Assembly: GCA_018057705.1 (NCBI GenBank) | Contig: JAGPDF010000005.1 | Span: 1 to 50,194, forward strand | Direction of reading: 5' to 3' | From: Thermoanaerobaculia bacterium | Lineage (GTDB): Bacteria > Acidobacteriota > Thermoanaerobaculia > Multivoradales > JAGPDF01 | Length of the DNA: 50,194 bases | Shown: piece after piece, positions 27,288-36,260 of the stretch | How positions within the stretch are numbered: the stretch's first letter is position 1 | Layout: each line of letters begins with the position of its first letter | Position numbers and translations under genes: made by a program | The notes under the pieces: model-generated | What the model was told of the DNA's origin: nothing | Database searches by the model: none | What the model saw: only the letters and a program-made list of their open reading frames with translations

Positions 27288-28376
27288 CTAAGGATCGACG
27301 ACCGACCAGTGCGCGGTCGAGCCGCCGTCGAAGCCGTCGCTCCACAGGTGCGGCGTGGCTCCCGAGTCGGCCGAGAGCTCGAGGCCCGAGACGTCCACGA
27401 CTTCGAAGGCGCTGCCCGGGATGTCGTTGATCACGCTGAGCTCGTCGTCGTCCCAGCGCGGATCGGGGACGCCGTTCAAATACCAGTCAGTGCCGTTGTC
27501 GGCGACCATCATGCCGTACTTCTTGAGCGCCTGGAGGATGGTCCGCACCCGCGGAGTGAAGCCCGCGAGGTCGTAGCCCGCCTTCAGGCGCAGGCGCAAG
27601 CCCATCGGCGGGGCGTTGACGTCGGCGGTCGCTCCGGCCTGGTGACGGGCCGGCCAGACGTAGGTCGTTCGCGAAATGTCGACCGTGAAGCGCAGGGCAT
27701 GGCGGATCTCGCCGGTTTCGACCTCGTCGTAGCGCACCAGGCCTGGGAAGACCGGCAGTCCGGCAGCGTCGCCCGAGGTCCAGCCGTCCGGCCGCAGGGC
27801 GTTCGAAGCGAGGTCGAAGACTGCGCCCGACAGGCCGCACCAGCCGGGCGTCGCACCCGGGACCGAACAGGTGAATTCGCCATTCCAGTCCCCCTCCTTC
27901 CACGAGTGGTAGAGCTCGTAGAGGAGACAGGCCCCCTGGCGGACGACGAGGATGTGGCGGTCGCCCTGGTTCAGCGGATCGTCGCCGCCTTCGATCGGCG
28001 GGTTCGGGGGGATCGGGTACGGCCCGGCGTCGCTTTCCTCCGGCCAGCCGTCGAGCGAGGCGAAGTCGATCGGCAGCAGCGCCTGCCCGTTCGGAACCAC
28101 GACGTAGGGGATGCCGATCGGCGCCCCTTCCCAGACCGTGCCGAAGTCGGGGTGCATCGTGTCGGCCGCCCCGATGTGATTCACGATCGCGCTCGAGTTC
28201 GCCGCCACCGGCAGGCTCGCGACCGGCGTATTCCAGATGTTCGAGACCGGCAGGACCTGGCAGCCGCCGACGGTCTGCTGCGCCGCGAGCGGGGCGGCTA
28301 AGAGGAGGCCGAACGAGACAAGACCGGTAAAGGGAAAACGGTCTCGATTGCGCCGCGCGTGATGGATCCTGACCAT
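27288..28376 (-). CDS. Secreted protein with C-terminal DGF/W-S motif
   Basis: A 362-residue exported protein: signal peptide (FTGLVSFGLLLAAPLAAQ), then a single long domain beginning CQVLPVSNIWNTPVASLPV. Distinct segments are HPDFGTVWEGAPIGIPYVVV, RHILVVRQGACLLYELYHSW, WPARHQAGATADVNAPPMGL and LKKYGMMVADNGTDWYLNGV. I recall this WNTPV...HPDFG layout from hypothetical secreted proteins of actinobacteria and acidobacteria but know no function. It ends LWSDGFDGGSTAHWSVVDP, the same short module as in the proteins at 7295-8740 and 43838-44677. The ATG lies 8 bases after minus-strand TACGTT (28385-28390), a leaderless arrangement. The stop nearly meets murB, convergently. Confidence 0.75.
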   Translation of the reverse strand: MVRIHHARRNRDRFPFTGLVSFGLLLAAPLAAQQTVGGCQVLPVSNIWNTPVASLPVAANSSAIVNHIGAADTMHPDFGTVWEGAPIGIPYVVVPNGQALLPIDFASLDGWPEESDAGPYPIPPNPPIEGGDDPLNQGDRHILVVRQGACLLYELYHSWKEGDWNGEFTCSVPGATPGWCGLSGAVFDLASNALRPDGWTSGDAAGLPVFPGLVRYDEVETGEIRHALRFTVDISRTTYVWPARHQAGATADVNAPPMGLRLRLKAGYDLAGFTPRVRTILQALKKYGMMVADNGTDWYLNGVPDPRWDDDELSVINDIPGSAFEVVDVSGLELSADSGATPHLWSDGFDGGSTAHWSVVDP

Positions 28377-28432
28377 GGAGCAGGAACGTAGCAGCGGACG
28401 TGAGAGCGAGCTGTGAACTGATCTGCACCCGT

Positions 28433-30379
28433 TCAAAACAGGTAGTCGTACTCGCCGGCGGCGCGCAGGCTCTCGCCGACGCGCCGGGCGCCGGCTTCTG
28501 TCCAGTGATTGGAGTCCCAGTAGAGGAGCTCGCCGCCTTCGAGGAAGAGCGGGCAGTACCAGCCCTTCCGCAGGGGCTCGCAGGTGAGCGGACGCAGGTC
28601 GATGAAGTCCACCCTCTGGTGCTCGGCGATCTCGGAGAGCCGGGCGATCTCCTGCTTCATCCCGAACTTGTCCTTGGCGGCGTCGAAGCGTTCGTTGGCC
28701 TCCTCCAAGGTCGCGGCCTGGGTGAGCAGGGCGGAGAGCTCGGTGAAGGCGAAGCGCCCGCCGACGATCACGATCCGGGCGCGGTAGCGCGACTTCAGGT
28801 AGTCGATGGTCGCCGGCAGCCCGGCCATTCCATAGTCGATCCAGGAGCTTGCGATGACGATGAGATCGGCAGCTTCCAGCAAGGGATTGTCCCGCAGCAC
28901 TTCGGACTGACGCGCGCACTCCTCGGCGTATTCGCGGGAGCGGATCGGCGTGCCCTCGCCGTAAGGGCGCGGGCCGAGGATCGGCTGGCAGTCCCAGAAA
29001 ATGTGGAGGAAGCGGAAGTTCACCTGCGACCTGGCACCCAGCAACGCTGTCAGCAGGTCGGCGCCGTGGCTGTCGCCGACGATGACCGCGTTGCGCTGTC
29101 CCAGAGCCGGGAAGGGTACGCGGTCCTGGGCGTTGGCGGCGTCGAAGTGGTGGTCCTTCATTCCCGCGAGGCCGGCGGCTGCGGCGCGCAGGTCAGACGG
29201 TACTCGGCCCGGCCAGCCGCGGTCCGCGATGGCCGAGACCGAAGGCAGGATGAGGGCGCAGGCGAGGCCGGCGCAAGCCAGGCCAAAGGCCGGATCGGAG
29301 AGCCGCCGTCGTCCCGATCGGCGGCGGCGGAAGGGCTGCTCGACCAGGAAGTACATCGCCGTCGCGAGCCCGATGGCGGCGGCGATGAGGGTCGCCTTCT
29401 CGAGCGACGTCGAGTCGCTGGCGCGGCCGTATCGCACCAGCACGAAGAGCGGCCAGTGCACGAGATAGAGCGAATAGGAAATCAGGCCGATACCGACCGC
29501 CAGGCGATTGGCCAACAGCGCTCCGGCGACCCGCCCGCGGCCGCCGACGATGACCAGGGCGGCTCCGCCGCACGGCACCATGGCCGCGAGGCCGGGGAAA
29601 CGGTGCCCTGCGCCGTAGGCGTGCGTCGCGTAGGCGATCAGGGCGAGGCCGAGCAGCGTGAGCAGCTCGCGGCGCCAGGACCGGATCGTGGTCGTGCTCT
29701 CGAGCCACAGGCAGAGCCCGCCGAGCGCCAGCTCGCACATGCGAAAGGGCGTCAAGAAGAAGGCGGCGTCGGGAGCCCTGCCGGCGGCGATCTCCGCGGC
29801 GACCAGGCTGGCGAGACCGACGGCAACGACGAGGGCGAGGACCCCGCGGCGGCGGCGAAAGCGAAAGGCGAGAAAGACCGAGACCGGCCACACGAGGTAG
29901 AACTGCTCCTCGACGCCGAGCGACCAGGTGTGGAGCAGCGGCTTCATCTCCGAACCGATATCGAAGTAGCCGGAGAGCTGCCAGAACAGCACGTTCGAGA
30001 TCGAGAAAAGCGTATGCACCAGCGACAGACTGAGCTCTTCGAGGTGCAGCGGCGAGAGCACGAAAACGCCGGCGACGAAGGTCGCGGCCAGCGTCGCGAA
30101 CATCGCCGGAAAGAGCCGGCGCGCGCGCCGGCCGTAGAAGCGAGCGAAGGTGAAGCGGCCGGCGTCGAGCTCGCCGAGAATCAGCCGGGTGATGAGGTAG
30201 CCGCTGATGACGAAGAAAATGTCGACGCCGACGAAGCCGCCGCGGAAGCCGGGGACGCCGGCGTGAAAGAGGAGGACGACCAGGACGGCGACAGCGCGCA
30301 GGCCGTCCACCTCGGGCCGGTAGGCTTCGCCCGCACCCTCTGCCGGGCTCCTGTCAGGCGAAGCGGGGAAGAGTCCCAT
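28433..30379 (-). CDS. Membrane O-acyltransferase (AT3 domain) with C-terminal SGNH domain
   Basis: A 648-residue protein of the OafA/YrhL type that O-acetylates surface glycans. The N-terminal membrane domain opens YRPEVDGLRAVAVLVVLLFH and carries GGFVGVDIFFVISGYLITRLI, FYGRRARRLFPAM and HTWSLGVEEQFYLVWP, the standard AT3 signature order, over about ten membrane helices to residue ~375. The C-terminal periplasmic SGNH hydrolase-like domain has the serine block VIVGDSHGADLL and the Asp-x-x-His block DSNHWTEAG. The ATG at 30379 follows TATCAT (30390-30395) by 10 bases. It is divergent from the GT-C-like gene and is a paralogue of the protein at 32112-34136. Confidence 0.92.
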   Translation of the reverse strand: MGLFPASPDRSPAEGAGEAYRPEVDGLRAVAVLVVLLFHAGVPGFRGGFVGVDIFFVISGYLITRLILGELDAGRFTFARFYGRRARRLFPAMFATLAATFVAGVFVLSPLHLEELSLSLVHTLFSISNVLFWQLSGYFDIGSEMKPLLHTWSLGVEEQFYLVWPVSVFLAFRFRRRRGVLALVVAVGLASLVAAEIAAGRAPDAAFFLTPFRMCELALGGLCLWLESTTTIRSWRRELLTLLGLALIAYATHAYGAGHRFPGLAAMVPCGGAALVIVGGRGRVAGALLANRLAVGIGLISYSLYLVHWPLFVLVRYGRASDSTSLEKATLIAAAIGLATAMYFLVEQPFRRRRSGRRRLSDPAFGLACAGLACALILPSVSAIADRGWPGRVPSDLRAAAAGLAGMKDHHFDAANAQDRVPFPALGQRNAVIVGDSHGADLLTALLGARSQVNFRFLHIFWDCQPILGPRPYGEGTPIRSREYAEECARQSEVLRDNPLLEAADLIVIASSWIDYGMAGLPATIDYLKSRYRARIVIVGGRFAFTELSALLTQAATLEEANERFDAAKDKFGMKQEIARLSEIAEHQRVDFIDLRPLTCEPLRKGWYCPLFLEGGELLYWDSNHWTEAGARRVGESLRAAGEYDYLF

Positions 30380-30470
30380 GGCCGGCGGGATGATATCCGG
30401 CCGGCCCGCCTGTGAAAGGATTTGGCTCTTCCTCCGGCGGCACGAAAGCGACGACCTCCTGCGCGCATCC

Positions 30471-32072
30471 ATGAACTCTCCCCGTTCCGGTCCCGTCGCC
30501 AGGATTGCGCTGCTGCTCGGGCTTTCGTTTGCGGCGTTCTATGCGGGAACGAGCCGCGGCGTCTTCGTCTTCGGCGACGACATCCTGATGTACCAGGTGA
30601 CGGCGGCGATCTGGGAGAGGGGAGAGGTCGCGGTCGCTTCCGTGGCACCGAGGAAGGATGTCGCCCACGCCTCCCGGGGTGTCGGGAGCCGGCGTTTCGC
30701 GAAGTACGGGCTCGCTCCCTCGCTCGTCGCGCTGCCGTTCTATGGCGCGAGCCACCGCCTCTTCGATCGCCTGGAGCTTCCCGAAACGGCGGACACCTTC
30801 GGCAATCTGCGCACGGGTCCGACGATCTTCGGCACCGGCCTCGCGAACGCCGTCACCGGCGGCGCCACCGTCGCCGTCACCTTCCTGCTCGCGGTCGAGC
30901 TCGGCTTTCCGCTCCTCGTCGCTCTGGCCACAGCCATCTGCCTGGGCGCGACGACGTTGCTGGCGCACTACGCCAGCACGTTCCTGTCCGAACCGCTGTC
31001 GGCCCTGTGCCTGGCGGTCGTGCTGCTCGGACTCCTCAAGGCGAAAGGCAAAGGCAAAGGATCGGTGAAGGAGGTAGCTGCCGGGCGCTGGTGGCTGGCG
31101 GCCTCCGGCTTTGCAGCCGGCCTGATGGTGGCGACGAAGGTGGCGCACATCGTCGTCGTGCTGCCCTTCTTTTGTTGGGTGGCCGTCCTCGGCTGGCGCC
31201 GCTCCCGCCACCGCGGACTCGTCGTCCATACCCTTTACTGGAGCCTTTTCTTTTGCACCTGGCTGGGCGCGATCGCCGCGTACAACTGGAGCCGCTTCGG
31301 CAGCGTCTTCGAAACCGGCTACGGCAGGGAGGCGGGCAACTTCACGACGCCCCTCGCCCTGGGGCTCGCCGGGCTGCTGGCGTCACCGGCGAAGGGGGTC
31401 ATCTGGTACTGCCCGGTGCTCTTTCTTTCGCTTCTCGGCGCGCGGGCGTTCTGGCGGCGGGACCGCGCCTGCGCGCTGGCGATTCTCGCGGCGAGCGCGC
31501 TCTGGCTGGTGCTGATCTCGCGCTACTACCAGTGGTTCGGCGGCGGCAGCTGGGGGCCGCGCTTCCTGGTGCCTCTCCTGCCGCTCTGGATCCTGCCCGC
31601 AGCTGAGACTCTCAACCGTTGGCGGCGCGGCAGAGGCTGGAGTGCCACCATCGTCCTGCTGGTTGCCGCCAGCCTCGTCGTCTCGATGGCTCCCTTGCTG
31701 GTGCCGTTCAGTGACCTCGAGGCGCCGCTCACGTGGTCGAGGACCCACTTCGCGCGGGCCGGCTGGCGGCTCCAGGACTCACCCCTGCTGCAGGCCCTCG
31801 AGTTGGTGCCGCGGGCCGCCGCGACGACGACTGCAAAACTCCTGGGGAGCGGTGTGCTCGGGGAGGCCGGGCGGCCCCGGGAGGGGCCGCGATTCCCCGA
31901 CTTCGCTTTCGAGCACTACGGCTCGCACGCCCTGCTCGAGTGGACGCGCGGCTCCTTCCTGCTCGCAACGCTGGCGCTGGCGCTCGCGATCGGGCTGGCG
32001 ATACGCGCGTCATCGTCGAAGGCAGCGGCAGGAACGGCGGAGGCGCGGCGTACGCGATCCGGCGCCGGTTGA
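30471..32072 (+). CDS. Polytopic membrane protein, probable GT-C fold glycosyltransferase
   Basis: A 533-residue protein with about 11 predicted membrane helices. The first periplasmic loop contains FVFGDDILMYQVTAAIWERG; an acidic pair at this position after the first helix is typical of GT-C glycosyltransferases using polyprenyl-phosphate sugars. Later landmarks are TFLSEPLSALCLAVVLLGLL, AGLMVATKVAHIVVVLPFF, YNWSRFGSVFETGY and YYQWFGGGSWGPRFLVPLLP, like the ArnT/PMT-related DUF2029-type proteins. No sugar donor or acceptor can be named. Located between two O-acyltransferase genes, so likely acts on the same surface glycan. A hexamer AAAGGC repeats near 31043-31060 in a Lys/Gly linker. Start codon without clear ribosome site. 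Confidence 0.75.
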   Translation: MNSPRSGPVARIALLLGLSFAAFYAGTSRGVFVFGDDILMYQVTAAIWERGEVAVASVAPRKDVAHASRGVGSRRFAKYGLAPSLVALPFYGASHRLFDRLELPETADTFGNLRTGPTIFGTGLANAVTGGATVAVTFLLAVELGFPLLVALATAICLGATTLLAHYASTFLSEPLSALCLAVVLLGLLKAKGKGKGSVKEVAAGRWWLAASGFAAGLMVATKVAHIVVVLPFFCWVAVLGWRRSRHRGLVVHTLYWSLFFCTWLGAIAAYNWSRFGSVFETGYGREAGNFTTPLALGLAGLLASPAKGVIWYCPVLFLSLLGARAFWRRDRACALAILAASALWLVLISRYYQWFGGGSWGPRFLVPLLPLWILPAAETLNRWRRGRGWSATIVLLVAASLVVSMAPLLVPFSDLEAPLTWSRTHFARAGWRLQDSPLLQALELVPRAAATTTAKLLGSGVLGEAGRPREGPRFPDFAFEHYGSHALLEWTRGSFLLATLALALAIGLAIRASSSKAAAGTAEARRTRSGAG

Positions 32073-32111
32073 AGCGTATGAGGCGAACCTGAGCTCGCGG
32101 GGAGAAATGAC

Positions 32112-34136
32112 TTGAGCGACAAGAGGGCCGCCGGCCCAAGAGTGTCCGATCGAGAGGCGTCGGTAGCGCCTGCGCGCCTTGGGAGCGAGCTCTCCGGAGC
32201 ACGGTCGGAGCCCCGCTACCTGCCCGACATCGACGGCCTGCGCGCCATCGCGGTTCTGGCGGTCCTCTTCTTCCATCTCGGATTTGCGGGTTTCACCGGT
32301 GGATACGTCGGGGTCGACATCTTCTTCGTCGTCAGCGGCTTTCTCATCACGCGGTTGATCCGCGACCAGGTTGCCGACGGGACGTTCAGCTTTTCCGGGT
32401 TCTATGCCCGCCGCGCCCGCCGGCTGTTTCCGGCGCTCTTTCTGACGCTGGTCGTCTCGTTCGCCGCCGCTGGCATGCTGTTGTCGCCGGCGCATCTCGA
32501 GCAGTTCGGAGGATCGCTGCTCCACGTCATCCTGTCGGTCTCGAACGTCTACTTCTGGACCGAGAGCGGCTACTTCGACACGGCGGCGCGATTGAAACCC
32601 CTTCTGCACACCTGGTCGCTCTCCGTCGAGGAGCAGTTCTATCTCGTCTGGCCGCTGACGCTCGTGCTGCTGCTCAAGAGGAGCCCGCGCTGGCTCCCGC
32701 CGGCGCTCATCGCGGCGGCGGGGGCTCTCAGCCTGTTCTTCGGTTCGCGCTGGCTCCTGGCGGATCCGTCCGGTGCCTTCTATTTCGCGCCCTTCCGTGT
32801 CGTCGAGTTCGCCTTCGGGGCGATCCTCGTCTGGCTGGTCGCCCACAAGCCGAAGCACCCCGTAGTGCAGGAGGCCCTGGTCGTCGGCGGTCTGGGGCTC
32901 ATTGCCTACGGGGTCGTGACGTTCACTCCCGAGACGTCGTACCCGACGCTCGCCGCGCTTGCGCCCTGCCTCGGCGCGGCGCTCGTCATCCAGGCCGGTT
33001 CCGCCCGCTACAGCGGCCGCCTCCTGCGCAATCCGGTAGCTGTCGGCATCGGGCTGATCAGTTACTCCCTCTATCTGATTCACTGGCCCATCATCGTCTT
33101 CTACGGCTACTACAAGTCCGAGCTGACCGACTTCGAGCGTTTCGCCATCGTCGGCGCCTCGCTCGTCGCGGCGGCAGGAATGTACCGGTTCGTCGAGCAG
33201 CCGTTCCGGCGCGGACTCCGCAGCGTCACGCCAGCCGCGTTTGGATTCGTTTGCGCCATGCTTGCCTTGATCCTCTCCCTGCCTGCCGCCAACGCCTGGG
33301 CGAAGGGCGGCTGGCCGTGGCGATTCGGCGCCGCCCTCGCGGCGGATTACGACCTCGATCTGCTGCGCATGAGCTCGCTTCGCTTCACGACCGAGAACGT
33401 CGGCGGCCTGAGCTTCGACTCCCAGCGCAGGAAGGTGCTGGTCGTCGGCGACAGCCATGCGGGCGATATCTCGAACGCTCTCGTCATGACGCTCGATCCC
33501 GCGGCCTACGAGGTGAAGCTACAGACCTTCGACGATGTCTGCTTTCTGTTCATCGCGACCGGTGAAGCTCCACCGGACATGGAAGTGAACGCCTTCTACA
33601 CCGCCCGCTGCAAGGATGAAGTGGCGTCCTACCGCGCTTCCCTCAAGGTGGCGAGCGCCGATGTCGTCGTCTTCTCCGTCAGCTGGACCCAGAAGACGGC
33701 GGAGGGAGCGCGCGATGTGATCGAGCTGACGCGGCAACTCTCGCGTGAGTCCCGTCTGGCCATGAAGGGACTGGATGGGCCGCGGGAAAACGATCTGCGT
33801 GTCGTGCTGATGGGGCCGGCGCCGCTGTTCCTCAACCTCCCTGCGAAGGTGCTCAGGCTGATAGGCAAAGGATCTGCCGTCGAGAAGATCAATCTCCGCG
33901 CCAACGCCTGGCGCGCCAAGGAGGGGCGCGAAGTCGACGCGGCGCTGGCTACCACCGCCGCCGCTGCCGGCGCCCGTTTCGTGAGCAAAGGGGATGTCGT
34001 TTGTTCGGAGTCGACCTGCACCGTGCTTTCCGAAAGTGGGAAGCTGATGCTGTTCGACCCTTCGCACTGGACGCTCGACGGCGCCCGCCTCTTCGGCGAG
34101 CGCATTCGCGAGGCCTACCCGGACCTCCTCGACTGA
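32112..34136 (+). CDS. Membrane O-acyltransferase (AT3 domain) with C-terminal SGNH domain, second copy
   Basis: A 674-residue paralogue of the gene at 28433-30379 with the same architecture: YLPDIDGLRAIAVLAVLFFH, GGYVGVDIFFVVSGFLITRL, FYARRARRLFPALF and HTWSLSVEEQFYLVWP in the membrane domain; VVGDSHAGDISNAL and FDPSHWTLDGARLF in the SGNH domain. The first 35 residues are a hydrophilic extension. The TTG start at 32112 is supported by GGAG (32101-32104) 7 bases upstream; an out-of-frame ATG at 32107 makes only a two-codon reading. It lies 39 bases after the GT-C-like gene and is probably co-transcribed with it. It ends 7 bases from the convergent metalloprotease gene. Confidence 0.92.
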   Translation: MSDKRAAGPRVSDREASVAPARLGSELSGARSEPRYLPDIDGLRAIAVLAVLFFHLGFAGFTGGYVGVDIFFVVSGFLITRLIRDQVADGTFSFSGFYARRARRLFPALFLTLVVSFAAAGMLLSPAHLEQFGGSLLHVILSVSNVYFWTESGYFDTAARLKPLLHTWSLSVEEQFYLVWPLTLVLLLKRSPRWLPPALIAAAGALSLFFGSRWLLADPSGAFYFAPFRVVEFAFGAILVWLVAHKPKHPVVQEALVVGGLGLIAYGVVTFTPETSYPTLAALAPCLGAALVIQAGSARYSGRLLRNPVAVGIGLISYSLYLIHWPIIVFYGYYKSELTDFERFAIVGASLVAAAGMYRFVEQPFRRGLRSVTPAAFGFVCAMLALILSLPAANAWAKGGWPWRFGAALAADYDLDLLRMSSLRFTTENVGGLSFDSQRRKVLVVGDSHAGDISNALVMTLDPAAYEVKLQTFDDVCFLFIATGEAPPDMEVNAFYTARCKDEVASYRASLKVASADVVVFSVSWTQKTAEGARDVIELTRQLSRESRLAMKGLDGPRENDLRVVLMGPAPLFLNLPAKVLRLIGKGSAVEKINLRANAWRAKEGREVDAALATTAAAAGARFVSKGDVVCSESTCTVLSESGKLMLFDPSHWTLDGARLFGERIREAYPDLLD

Positions 34137-34143
34137 AGGGGTT

Positions 34144-36141
34144 TCAGAAGGCGTTGTTGTCGAGCCCGCCGCAGTAGTTCCCCGCCGCGTTGGTGTAGGT
34201 CTTCACCCGTCCGGTCGTGGTCTCGGTGATGCGCAAGGTGTAGGCGAGGTTCGAGAGCGTGCCGTAGAGCACCAGGACGCGGTCCCCGAAGTCCAGCGTT
34301 TTCACCAGCACCTCGAGGTTCGCCGGGTCGGTGAACGAGAAGGCAGCGGTCAGGTCGGAGAGCTTCTTGCCGGTGCCGCGGCCGCTCGTGGCGTCGAACT
34401 GGTTCCGCCAGTCGAGCTCGAGCCGGAATCTGTTGTTCACCAGACAGACGGCGTTGGCGCTGCTCTGGCACGAGGCCAGTTGCAGGAGATCGGGCTCGCC
34501 GCCCGCGGTGTCCGTCTCGAAGACGAGGCTGGACGTCGCGAGGTTGTTGTCGAGGCCGCCGCAGTCGCCAGCGGTGTTCTGGTAGGTCTTGGTCACGCCG
34601 GTGCGGGTGTCGCGCACGCTGATCGTGAAACGGAGGTTCGTCAGCTGGCCGTAGAAGAAGAGCACCCGGTCGCCGAAGTCGAGCACCTTGACGATGAGCT
34701 CGATGTTAGTGGGATCGGTGAAGTAGAGGAAGCCCGCGACGTCGGTGTTCGGGATCGCACCGGCCGCGCCGCTCGCGCCGTCGAACTGGTTGCTCCAGGT
34801 GGCCGAGACCTGGAATCTGCCGCCTACGAGGCAGAGGGTTCCTGCCGGGCAGCCGCCGGTGCCGCCACCGCCGCCGCCACCTCCGCCGGTGAAGGTCCGG
34901 TCGTACAGGGTGCGCAGCGCGGCGACGTCGTCGCTCGCCAGGCGGGCGCCGCGGCCGTCGTTGTGGATGCGGAAATACATCAGGGCGTCGCGCAGCGTCT
35001 GGTTGGTCTCGCCGGCGTTCTCGCTCGAATGGCCGATCCCGAGGGTGTGTCCGAGCTCGTGTCCGATGAGCTCCTCGGCGGTCTTCTGCGGGTTGCTGGA
35101 GCGCTCGAAGACGCAGGCGATGCCGTCATTGAGCACGATGTCGGCGCCCTGGATGCGGATGAAGGTCTCGCCATTGAAGCGGCCGGTGGTATCGGGGTCG
35201 AACCAGGGCCCGCCGATCGCCAGAGTGCCGCCGGTCGAGCAGTTGAAGTCGCCCTCGACGTCGCCGTTGGGGTCGTCGAACAGCAGTACGTTCTGGCTGT
35301 CGAAGTTGGAGAACCCGGCGGTCAGGCCGGAGGTGCCGGCGAGCGTGAGACGGATCGGTGTGTTGGGCTGGGAATTCCAGCCCGCCATGGCGTTGCGGAA
35401 GATGTCCGAGGGGTTGCCGCTGAATCCGGGGAACGGATCGGGATCGATCCGCCAGCTGACCTGGCCGCCGTTGTCGAACTCGAACCAGCGTGAATTGCGC
35501 CCGTTCTCCCCCAGCAGGGTGAACATCGGCAGCAGGGAGTTCTGACTGGCTGCAGGAAGGACCAGATAGTAGTCCGGGAACTGCGGGCGCGAGGTCGCCT
35601 GGTCGGCGATCCAGTCGGCGAAGCGATCGAAGTCGCGCAGCCTTCGGTTCTCGTTCTCTCTCGTCGCCGCGTCGTCGAGGACATCCACTTCGGAGAGGTC
35701 GCGGTAGGCGACCGCGTGGCCGGCGAGAAGCGCTTCGCGGAAGGCGCCGAGCATCAGGTGGAGGATGCGGTAGGTGCCGTCTGCGTGACGACCGAGAAAG
35801 AGCAGGGCGCGCTCACCTTCGGCGAACGTCGGCGCCCCCCAGATCTTGAGCTCCATGCCGTTCGCGGCGCGTCCGCCGGGAACCCGAACGAGGAGGCTGC
35901 TCTCGCGTACCGAGCCCTTGAGCACGCGCTCGACGTTCATCAGGTAGTCGGTCACCGGCCGGTCGATCTCGGCGGCGGGGAGCGTGCCGACGACCCGGGC
36001 GACGACGATCAGCCGGGCCTGTTCGATCAGCCGGATGTCGTTGACCAGCTTGACGCTGGTGGCACTCGCAGGGGCGAGTGTGCCCAGGGCGAGAGCCAGG
36101 AATACGAGACCCGGCAGGAACATTCGATTTCGGAAGGGCAT
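34144..36141 (-). CDS. Secreted metzincin-like metalloprotease with duplicated C-terminal domain
   Basis: A 665-residue exported protein; signal peptide PGLVFLALALGTLAPASA. The protease domain (about 190-420) has the zinc signature HELGHTLGIGHSSE (HExxHxxGxxH). A run of nine glycines (FTGGGGGGGGGTGG) links it to two tandem domains of ~110 residues. Each starts CLV..RF.V...W.NQFD, passes FTDP.N.E..VK.LDFGDRVL, and ends TG..KTY.N.AG..CGGLDNN. A related domain ends the protein at 46414-48063. Substrate unknown; the tandem domains may mediate surface retention or binding. ATG at 36141 is used because GTGGAG lies 9 bases before it; an ATG at 36183 would add 14 residues ahead of the signal peptide. 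Confidence 0.85.
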   Translation of the reverse strand: MPFRNRMFLPGLVFLALALGTLAPASATSVKLVNDIRLIEQARLIVVARVVGTLPAAEIDRPVTDYLMNVERVLKGSVRESSLLVRVPGGRAANGMELKIWGAPTFAEGERALLFLGRHADGTYRILHLMLGAFREALLAGHAVAYRDLSEVDVLDDAATRENENRRLRDFDRFADWIADQATSRPQFPDYYLVLPAASQNSLLPMFTLLGENGRNSRWFEFDNGGQVSWRIDPDPFPGFSGNPSDIFRNAMAGWNSQPNTPIRLTLAGTSGLTAGFSNFDSQNVLLFDDPNGDVEGDFNCSTGGTLAIGGPWFDPDTTGRFNGETFIRIQGADIVLNDGIACVFERSSNPQKTAEELIGHELGHTLGIGHSSENAGETNQTLRDALMYFRIHNDGRGARLASDDVAALRTLYDRTFTGGGGGGGGGTGGCPAGTLCLVGGRFQVSATWSNQFDGASGAAGAIPNTDVAGFLYFTDPTNIELIVKVLDFGDRVLFFYGQLTNLRFTISVRDTRTGVTKTYQNTAGDCGGLDNNLATSSLVFETDTAGGEPDLLQLASCQSSANAVCLVNNRFRLELDWRNQFDATSGRGTGKKLSDLTAAFSFTDPANLEVLVKTLDFGDRVLVLYGTLSNLAYTLRITETTTGRVKTYTNAAGNYCGGLDNNAF

Positions 36142-36260
36142 GTGCGGTGGCTCCACCTGCAAGGTCAGGACCTGCAAGATCAAGACCGGGCCGACAAAGT
36201 AAGCCCTGCGCGGATTCTTGTCAATGAGATTCGACGGCCAGCCGCGATAGTCTTCGCCCC

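Noticed and set aside
31043-31060. AAAGGC hexamer repeats in the GT-C-like gene
   Set aside because: Only about three copies; length change would keep the frame (Lys-Gly), so phase variation is not expected.
34133-34147. CTGAA-GGGGT-TTCAG between convergent genes as a terminator
   Set aside because: A 5-bp AT-rich stem overlapping both stop codons is too weak to support.
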